Assembly: GCA_030789695.1 (NCBI GenBank)
Contig: CM061142.1
Coordinates: 603,517,659 to 603,581,658 of the forward strand
Source: Scilla litardierei
Lineage: Eukaryota; Streptophyta; Magnoliopsida; Asparagales; Asparagaceae
Reading direction: 5' to 3'
DNA length: 64,000 nucleotides
The notes under the pieces are model-generated. The model saw nothing but the letters and a program-made list of their open reading frames with translations. It was not told the DNA's origin and made no database searches. Of the stretch, positions 56,304-64,000 are shown in pieces. Positions within the stretch are counted from its first letter, which is position 1, and every line of letters begins with the position of its first letter. The translations under genes and the position numbers were made by a program.

Positions 56304-57435
56304 ATGGCAGGAAGACGTTTCACACGTGGTGGTGGTAGTGGCGCGGTCCCTCATGATGAGGAGCCTGAGCGGGAACCCACCAGCGGTGAGATGATGCAGA
56401 TGATGCTCCAGATGATGCAAGTGCAGCAGGGCGTGCTTTTGCAAGTCCAGAATGCTCCACTTGCACGAGCTGCCCGGGCTCTTCCGGATGTTCCTCGCTC
56501 TGAGCCAGGAGCGAAGCAATTTCGGGAGCTGGGTCCCGCGTATTTTGATGGTTCTGAGGGTCCTCTGGTTGCCGATGAGTGGATTCGGAACATCGAGGAC
56601 AATCTGAAAATGGCCAAGATCACCCCGGCTGGATGGGTTGATTTGGCGAAGAGGCAACTCAAGGATAATGCTCGGAATTGGTGGGATGCGGAAGAGAAGA
56701 TGTTGGTGGAGCCGATAGCTTGGGCTACCTTCAAGGCCAGATTTGAGGGTGAGTTCTTTCCGAAAGCTGCCAGGGAGGAGATGGTGCAGCGTTTTATCGA
56801 TTTGAAGCAAGGGAACTCGTCGGTGGACATGTATCACCAAGAGTTCATGAGGCTGAGTCGGTTTGCACCGAAGATGGTGCAGGACGCTGAGGAGAGAGCT
56901 CAGAGGTTCCTGCAGGGGCTTGCTTCGGAGCTCCAGAGTTTTGTGACCTCCTCTGACCGGGAGTCTTATCAGAAGGTTCTGGTCGCTGCCAAGAGGCAGG
57001 AGCTGCTCGTGAACCAGAGGAGGGGGTCTGTTGTTGGTGCTGGGAAGAGGCCTGTGGAGCAGGCGAGAGCCGTGGTTAGACCTGGATTCAGGCCTAATCA
57101 GTCCGCTCAGTTCAAGAGGCCAAGAGGGCCTATTCTGAAGATTTGCCATTTCTGCGGCAAGCCTGGCCACGTTAAGGATCAGTGTCGGAAGTTTTTGGGC
57201 CAGTGTCTGGTTTGTGGCGATGCTTCCCATGTCGCGAAGGATTGTCGGCATGCGGGTCAGCTGCGGAGGGCTCCTGTTGCAGCTCAGCCGTTGCAGCAGC
57301 GAGCGTCTGTTCCTGCTGGTCGTGGAGCCACTCTTGTTCCGCAGAGGCAGGCTTTTCAGCAGGCTGTTCCGCCGAGGAGGCAGGCTTTTCTGATGACCGC
57401 TGCGGAGAGCGCGGCTGTGGATGAGGTTATCGCAG
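56304..57435 (+). CDS. gag: gag of Tekay element C, intact
   Basis: An ATG after CACTAG starts MAGRRFTRGGG. N-terminal helix rich in M and Q (residues about 32-55), gag core (YFDGSEGPLVADEWI, RQLKDNARNWWDAEEK, QRFIDLKQG, EFMRLSRFAPKM), basic linker, CCHC knuckle CHFCGKPGHVKDQC and a second CLVCGDASHVAKDC with its histidine, then a Q/R/A-rich tail. 377 codons plus one base to a putative donor site. If the intron is retained, the protein ends 15 codons later at 57482 (392 residues). This copy lacks the 28-nt deletion seen in A. Confidence 0.95.
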
Positions 57436-57547
57436 GTAATCCTCAATCTAGCTGTTACTTTCCTAGCTGGTTTGATTGTTAGATTGTGTTGTTTGCTTGA
57501 ACATGGTTGTTTGCTAGACTAGGGTTTGATTGTTGATTGCTTGTTAG
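57436..57547 (+). other. Putative intron 1 between gag and protease (C)
   Basis: 112 nt, GTAATCC to TTGTTAG, phase 1. Removing it joins Gag to protease in one frame. It contains the Gag stop codon, so retained and spliced RNAs would give Gag and Gag-Pol respectively. Confidence 0.65.
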
Positions 57548-59967
57548 GTGTGGTTTTGGTTTGCACATTTCCTGCACGAGTCCTCTTTGACTCTGGTGCA
57601 TCGATGTGCATTATTTCTCGGAGCTTCGTGGAGAGGCATTCCTTGTCGACGTCCCCTCTTCCCAAGAGTTGGAATATCGTTACAGGGAATGGTGTGGTCT
57701 CGGTGCATCGTGGTTGCAACTCTTGCTCGTTGGTGGTCTGTGGACATGAGCTTTTCGCTGATTTCATTGTCCACGACATCATCAACTATGATGCAGTTCT
57801 TGGGATGGACTGGCTTACGAGCTTCTATGCTACGATTGACTGCAGAAGGAAGAAGGTGGTGTTCGAGATTCCCGGACATCCAGTGTTTGAGTTCAGTCGT
57901 GGTAGCAGTTCGCTTGGTCCTGTCAGATTTCGGGCCAGGCCGGTGGAGGTTGTGGCTTTGCAGATGGAGCTGGAGTGGCCAGCTGTGGTGCGAGATTTCG
58001 GCGACGTCTTCCCCGAGGAGATGTCTGGTTTGCCACCTGATCGGGCTTTGGAATTTTCTATCGATCTTGTTCCAGGTGCGCAGCCGATTTCGAAGGCGCC
58101 GTATCGTATGGCACCTGCAGAGTTGAAGGAGTTGCGGAAACAGTTGGATGAGCTTTTGCAGAAGGGTTATATTAATCCTAGCGTGTCTCCGTGGGGAGCA
58201 CCGGTGTTGTTGGTTAAGAAGAAGGATGGTTCGCGTCGCATGTGCGTGGATTATCGGGAGTTGAATGCGGTGACCATTAAGAATAAATACCCGTTGCCTC
58301 GCATCGATGATATTTTTGATCAGCTTGGAGGTTCGAGGGTGTTTTCTAAATTGGATTTGAGGAGTGGTTACCATCAGTTGAAGGTGAGGAAGGGAGATGT
58401 TCCGAAGACAGCGTTCAGGACGAAGTATGGACACTATGAGTTCGTGGTTATGCCTTTCGGCGTAACTAACGCGCCCGCAGTTTTCATGAATCTGATGAAC
58501 CTGATTTTCTACGACTTTTTGGATAAGTTTGTCGTTATCTTTATTGACGACATTCTGATCTATTCGAAGTCGGATGAAGAGCATGCCTCGCACTTAAGGA
58601 CGGTGTTGGAGATTTTGAGGAAGCATCGTTTGTATGCTAAGTTTTCGAAGTGCGAGTTTTGGCTGGATAGAGTTGCTTTTCTTGGGCATGTGGTGACTGG
58701 AGATGGTATTTCAGTGGATCCCGAGAAGATTCGGGCCATCAGGGAGTGGCCTGTTCCGTCGTCTGCGTCTGAGATTCGGAGTTTCCTTGGACTTGCTGGT
58801 TATTATCGGCGATTCATTAAGGACTTTTCTCGTATTGCTGAGCCGATGACCAGGTTGACACGGAAGGATGTTGCTTTTGTTTGGTCGGGTGATTGTGAGA
58901 GTGCTTTTGGTGTTCTGAAGGAGAGGTTGACGACTGCCCCTATTCTTGTTGTGCCTGATCGCATCGGTGGATTTGAGATCTTTTGCGATGCTTCTGGCAA
59001 GGGTCTCGGTTGTGTGTTGCATCAGCATGGGCACGTTGTGGCGTATGCGTCTCGTCAGCTTAAGGTTCATGAGAAGAATTACCCGACGCATGATTTGGAG
59101 TTGGCTGCTGTTGTGTTTGCTCTTAAGATTTGGAGGCATTTCCTGCTGAGTGAAAAAGTGAAGATTTTCACCGATCACAAAAGCTTGAAGTATATTTTCA
59201 CTCAGAAGGAGCTCAACATGCGACAGCGTCGATGGTTGGAGCTTATGGCGGATTATGATATTGATTTGCAGTTTCACCCTGGCAAGGTGAATGTGGTTCC
59301 GGATGCTTTGAGTAGGCTTCCGGCGGTGATGATTTTGACCTCGCAGTGGAGATTGCAGCAGGATTTTTGCGAGTCTGGCGTGGAGATTGTTCTTCCTGGG
59401 GAGGCTTCGTCGTTGATGTACATGCAGGTACGGTCGACGATCATGGATCGGATTAAGGCTGGCTAGGCCGAGGATCCGAAGCTGGTGAAGATTCGGGAGC
59501 AGGTGGAAGCCGGTCTACGGACTGACTTTTTGATTCATGAGGATGGCTCGCTGAGGTTTGGAGCCAGGTTGTGTGTGCCAGCTGGGGATATCAGAGAGGA
59601 GTTGATGGTGGAGGCACACAGTTCGCCGTATTCTGTGCATCCTGGTGGCACCAAGATGTACCAGGATCTTCGTCTGAATTATTGGTGGCATGGTATGAAG
59701 AGGAGCGTGGCTCGGAGTGTAGCCAAGTGCTTGGTTTGCCAGCAAGTGAAGGCGGAGCATCAGCGTACGGCCGGGTTGCTACAACCGCTTCCGATTCCGG
59801 AGTGGAAATGGCAACACATCACTATGGATTTCGTGACTGGACTACCTCGGAGTCCGAAGCAGAATGACGCGATTTGGGTGATCGTAGATCGATTGACCAA
59901 ATTTGCGCACTTTATTCCGTTCCGAGTGGGACAGTCCACTGAGGCGCTAGCGAGGAGATATATGGAG
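57548..59967 (+). pseudogene. pol: pol of C, part 1: protease, RT, RNase H, integrase N-half, one TAG
   Basis: Protease (LFDSGASMC), RT ([29 protein letters not shown], catalytic FIDD), RNase H ([29 protein letters not shown]), integrase zinc finger (H-H-C-C across [11 protein letters not shown] to CLVCQQ) and first D (TMDFVTGLP). A single TAG at 59464-59466, where A has CAG, interrupts it between RNase H and integrase. Otherwise all motifs are present and the frame is open to the donor site at 59968. Confidence 0.94.
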
Positions 59968-60039
59968 GTAAAATTCTTTTACTCTCCATTTTTATTTCCT
60001 TTTCCTAGTTTGGATAGTGATGTAACGTGAATCGCGCAG
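59968..60039 (+). other. Putative intron 2 inside integrase (C)
   Basis: 72 nt, GTAAAATTC to CGCGCAG, phase 0, one base longer than in A. A possible branch site TGTAAC lies near 60021. Without splicing, integrase would end within it. Confidence 0.75.
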
Positions 60040-60942
60040 GAGGTTGTGCGACTTCATGGTGTCCCCGTGAGTATCGTGTCTGACAGAGACACGAGGTTCA
60101 CATCTCAGTTCTGGCAGAGTTTGCAGAAGAGCTTGGGTACGCGTCTGAGTTTCAGCACGGCGTACCACCCGCAGACGGATGGCCAGTCCGAGAGGACGAT
60201 TCAGATTTTGGAAGACATGCTGAGGGCGTGCATGTTGGATTTCAAGGGTTCGTGGGAGGACCATCTACATTTGGTGGAGTTTTCCTACAACAACAGCTTC
60301 CAGGCGAGTATTGGCATGGCGCCTTTCGCCGCTCTTTATGGGAGGAAATGTCGATCGACATTGAGTTGGGATGACGTTGGTGATCGGGAGTTGTTGGGAC
60401 CTGAGATGATCGTGGAGGCCGTGGATATCGTCAGGAATATTCGGGAGAGGTTGAGAATTGCTCAGAACCGTTTTAAGCATTGGGCGGATGCTAAATGTCG
60501 TCCTTTGGAGTTTCAGCCGGGCGACCATGTGTTCTTGAAGATTTCCCCGAATCGTGGTGTGATTCGTTTCGGGAAGCGTAGGAAGTTGAGCCCGCGATAC
60601 ATTGGACCGTTTGACGTTTTGGAGAGGGTTGGCGAGGTAGCTTATCGCTTGGCCTTGCCGCCATCTTTGGAAGGAGTTCACAATGTTTTCCATGTGTCGC
60701 AGCTTCGTCGATACATTAGCGATCCGTCTCATACGGTAGATTTTTCGGAGATTACCGTTCGCCCCGATATGACGTATGACCAGCATCCAGTGCAGATTCT
60801 GGACAGGCGTCAGAAATCGCTTCGGAACAAGATTGTCAATCTTGTGAGGGTGATGTGGCGACACGGTTCACCTGGAGAGTCTACTTGGGAGAATGAGGAT
60901 GAGGTGCGAGAGCGTTTCCCACTTTTGTTTCCGGACTCGTGA
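60040..60942 (+). pseudogene. pol: pol of C, part 2: integrase C-half and chromodomain
   Basis: 301 codons with stop, the same length as in [42 protein letters not shown] and the chromodomain-like [17 protein letters not shown]. This part is open; the only lesion in the gene is the TAG upstream. Joined with exons 1 and 2 the coding length is 4455 nt, a multiple of three. Confidence 0.93.
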
Positions 60943-60975
60943 GTATTTGGAAATTCCGAGGACGGAATTTTTCTT

Positions 60976-60988
60976 AAGTTGGGGAGGA
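60976..60988 (+). other. Polypurine tract of C
   Basis: AAGTTGGGGAGGA directly before TGTAACGAC. Confidence 0.9.
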
Positions 60989-63554
60989 TGTAACGACTGC
61001 TTTTCATGTATCTGGATTTAATATAATATAATATATGTTTTGGAGGATTTTCTCCTCTTGTGTGGTTTTCGTCTCCGTAGCTTTCATTTTCGATCGATTC
61101 GTCGTATTTTCTCGCTTCTTCCTTAGGATCGTCGATTTCGAAGTGTGTCATTCGTGACGGACTTCATAACGGTCATATCTTACTATTAGATCAAGCCTAG
61201 GAGTCTTAGGAATCGATCCCGGGGCCCCGCGCTCCGTATCGGAACTTTTGTGCTCATTAGCCGGTGTAAGAAGGGCCACCGACCGACTAGATGACGATCC
61301 AGTCGGTCGGCAATCCTTCTTGGACCGACTAGTTAGCTTTCTAAATTTCTCAGGAGTTACTGTTTATCGTTAGTCGGTCTAAGAACGTTGGTTGACCGAC
61401 TAGGTTGCAAACTAGTCGGTCGGCAATGCTTCTTTAACCGACTAACTCATCATCTTATTTTTGTATCAGCTACTGTTTACTCTTAGTCGGTCTAAGAACG
61501 TTCATCGACCGACTAGATGCTAAACTAGTCGGTCAGTATTTGTTCATGGACCGACTAACTCTAGAATCCTATTTTCGTTCAGGAGTTACTGTTTGCACTT
61601 AGTTGGTCAGCGTTGGTCGACCGACCGACTAGTTGCCAAACTAGTCGGTCAGTGGTTGCTCTTTGACCGACTAACCTGTGTCAAAACCCTAATTTCTGGA
61701 CAGCCGCCAGCCCATCCTATTTAAACCCAACCCAAACGTTGTCTTCTTCTCCAACACGACCCAAAACCCTAAAATCTTCCCCCTTCAGCCCCCATCTTCC
61801 TCCAAGCTCCATTTCTCCATTCCAAGCCCTAGAATCATCATCCAAACCATCCATCTACTCTATCTACCTCTCATCTTCCCCAAAATCTCACCCAACCCCA
61901 TCAAAATCCCCAAATCCCCCAAAACCCTAGTTTCCCCAAACTTCTCCAATCTTTTCCAGATCTGATCCTAGGGTTCCCCGGAGTGTTTCTTCCGTCTCCT
62001 CTTGGTAAGAAATCGATCTACCGTTGTTTTCATAACCTATTTATAATTTTATGAAAACCTTAATTAATTTCATGTGTTTGGTGTTTGTTTCCCCCATAAC
62101 AGCGATTTCCCCCGTAGATAGCATCCGTGTGACGAAGTGGTCGTCATCCCCGGTGCTAGGCAAGTGAAACTTGCCACTTAGGGTTTAGGCCATGCTTTAG
62201 GCCATTTGCTAGTTGTAGGCGTAAAAGAGGCTAGGCGACGAAATGATACTCGCCTAGGCGCAAATTGGGGAACTAGCTTGACAACGAAGCTAGTTCCGAC
62301 TTTTAGCATGTTGCACAACTATCATGTCACGTTTACTTTCCATTATCGGTACGCAAATTAATTGTCATGTCATTGCATCCTTCATGCATTTCAGTGATTG
62401 CGTAGCTTTGCTACATTGCTTGAGTTCCTGGCTCGTGTTCCAGAAGCGGGCCATGTGTTGGTTGATAGCCAATGCCCGAATTGTGTGTTTCCTGGCTCGT
62501 GACCAGAAGCGAGCATAATAAGTTGCTAACCCCAACGCTCGATATATTGAATTGTGAACTAAGAATGCGAGCTCAATGTGCGGGGCAACCCCAGGCTCAC
62601 TAGCTGAGCTCAATGTGCGGGGACCCCAGGCTCCATTACGTGTGGGTATAGGGGGTGAGGGTTAAGCGGCCATTCAACTGGGAGTCTGTTTGATCAACAA
62701 CTGCAGTTGTAAGGCGTAAACTCTTTGGGGTGGGGTAGTGTTTAGTGCCGATCGGTCTGAAATGCTATGCCATTCAGCGAAGGGCGTAAACATCTACAAA
62801 ACAACCGTGAAACGTGATTTGTGTTTAGTGCCGATCGGTCTGAATGTTATACCATTCAGCGAAGGGCATAAACACCTACAAAATGTGTATTGATTGAGAT
62901 TGATAGTAGCTTGGCTACTCTTGTCTTGTCCCGATGATTGTTCTCTTGTACAAATTGTCTTGCCATGGTTAAATTGTGCACTCATGTTATAACTGCCATG
63001 CCATGCATACTAAACTGCTAGGTTGCTAGTTGCCTTACTTTCAGTTTCCTTGCTCAAGTCTTTTAGACTTGCTGACATGTGCCCCTTTACTCTTTTGGGT
63101 GACACATGTTAGATCCTTAGCCTGAGTACCTCGTTGAGGACGAGGTGTTTGCTGACGCCGAGCCCGAGCTTGTGTTTGACGGGGAGTACGTGGACACTGG
63201 GGACCAGTCCTAGTGTCTTCGTTGTGTTTTACTTTTGTTAGACAGTTGTTTTGTTATCGGTGCGTGGCACCTATACTTTGTCGGCGTTTCCTTTGTTGGC
63301 CTTGTTCTGGGCCTTGGACTCTTTTCTTTTAGCCTGGTGGCTTTTCTGGATGTTGGACTTTTGTTGATGTTGGACAATTTGTGAGATGTGGAATTTTATT
63401 TCAGTCTCGCCTTGTGTTATTATTGTTATCCTGTTGTGGTTACAGGGACCTGTTTATGTATTGTGGACGCTTATCGGGTTTGGGGCTTCACAGCTCCACT
63501 CCCGTGCGGACCTTTTCACGTCTCGCCTCCATTTTAGGGAAGCGGGTCGTGACA
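60989..63554 (+). repeat. 3' LTR of C
   Basis: 2566 bp, with the array at 61279-61674. The acidic frame at 63112 has a GAG-to-TAG change in its third codon. It ends GTCGTGACA, followed by CATTG. Confidence 0.97.
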
Positions 63555-64000
63555 CATTGAATCGTAGCGCGTTGGAACGACAGGATGAAATTTCGGAAGC
63601 AATCGTTGCGAGCTTAGTGCTCCTGGAGTCGGTCGGTGTTAATGGACATAGGAATGCCCACCGACTGAACCCGGGTAGACATAGCGTATCATCCTGGGCA
63701 TCGACCGAAATATCGGGCCCATGGGACGCTAAGTATCACTCTCAGAGGCAACGTCTCACCACTAAACCCTAAAATCCGATCGTAATCCTTTCCGTCGGTC
63801 GTAATAGAGAGGGCACATGATAGGGTGGAAACCAAAGTCCTAGGTTCCTGTTTATATCTTACACTCTTCGTGTTTCTATTTCATGAAAACCAACCGATTG
63901 ATCGGGCTAGCTCACCCACCGGGTGATCCGGTTCCTCCTTGATAACAAGCACAACACACGCCTCCCTGAGTTCGACCCCCAAGACACTCTACAACACTGT
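63555..64000 (+). repeat. G LTR, third part, runs to window end
   Basis: Continues from GTAGACATTG at 53593 with GAATCGTAGCGCG and aligns with F LTR 33423-33860 (CGTTGCGAGCTTAGTGCTCC, GGCAACGTCTCACCACTAAA). About 100 bp short of the expected LTR end. Confidence 0.9.

Larger units (their letters stand above)
53594..63554 (+). mobile_element. Tekay chromovirus element C, complete
   Basis: 9961 bp with CATTG on both sides (53589-53593 and 63555-63559). Two nearly identical LTRs (2567 and 2566 bp), gag, intron-interrupted pol and polypurine tract. About a dozen LTR differences by eye imply a very recent insertion. It is the best reference for the family to which A belongs. Confidence 0.97.

Noticed and set aside
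55992..57446. 450-codon minus-strand frame opposite gag of C
   Set aside because: Antisense of an intact gag with all recognisable domains on the plus strand; a shadow of codon bias. The same holds for the minus-strand frame at 57544-58593 opposite pol.

Overview
This window is plant nuclear DNA, most likely from a eudicot. I found no host gene in it. It is a deep nest of LTR retrotransposons from three lineages: Ty3/gypsy chromoviruses of the Tekay/Del type (A, C, H, I), Ty1/copia elements of the SIRE/Maximus type (B, D/E), and Athila-like gypsy elements (F, G). The organism type is inferred from these lineages, from tRNA-iMet and tRNA-Asp-type primer sites, and from spliceosome-like introns. 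The species cannot be told.

Layout. 1-21644: Tekay element A (+), with its 3' LTR split by SIRE element B (-, 8823-21231, TSD GTGTT). 21645-23831: start of the gag gene and the 5' LTR of SIRE element D (-); A sits inside its gag. 23832-33946: Athila-like element F (+). 33947-43791: Athila-like element G (-), which carries a solo Tekay LTR, I (37551-40461, -). 43792-50196: H (-), a Tekay relative with no coding capacity. 50197-50696: exactly 500 N. 50697-52573: the other LTR of D, here named E, in the opposite orientation. 52574-53283: missing start of F's 5' LTR, inverted. 53284-53593 and 63555-64000: missing remainder of G's 3' LTR, inverted. 53594-63554: complete Tekay element C (+, TSD CATTG).

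Target-site duplications and LTR lengths rebuild one five-level nest: B in A, A in D/E, D/E in F, F in G, plus C, H and I in G. The D/E, F and G halves lie on both sides of the N gap with opposite polarity. The segment after the gap is therefore either misoriented and misplaced in the assembly or truly inverted.

Most interesting signal. Four families (Tekay A/C, SIRE B, SIRE D/E, Athila F/G) have, just upstream of the LTR TATA box, a dense array of 10-bp inverted-repeat motifs. The motif is CTAGTCGGTC in A/C and B, ACCGATCGGT in F/G, and CAGTCGACTG or its variants in D/E. B and F/G repeat their own motif array inside the element, directly upstream of an extra ORF (ORF2). In F/G this second array also has its own TATA box. 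A/C has B's motif but no ORF2. This fits a cis-motif plus trans-acting ORF2 regulatory system shared or stolen between superfamilies, which is a hypothesis. A second signal is that A and C appear to make Gag-Pol by splicing a 112-113 nt intron between gag and protease, with another 71-72 nt intron inside integrase.

Coding state. C is intact except for one TAG codon. A has a gag frameshift and a TAG. B has two stops in gag but an open pol and ORF2. F and G lack reverse transcriptase and integrase and carry many lesions.
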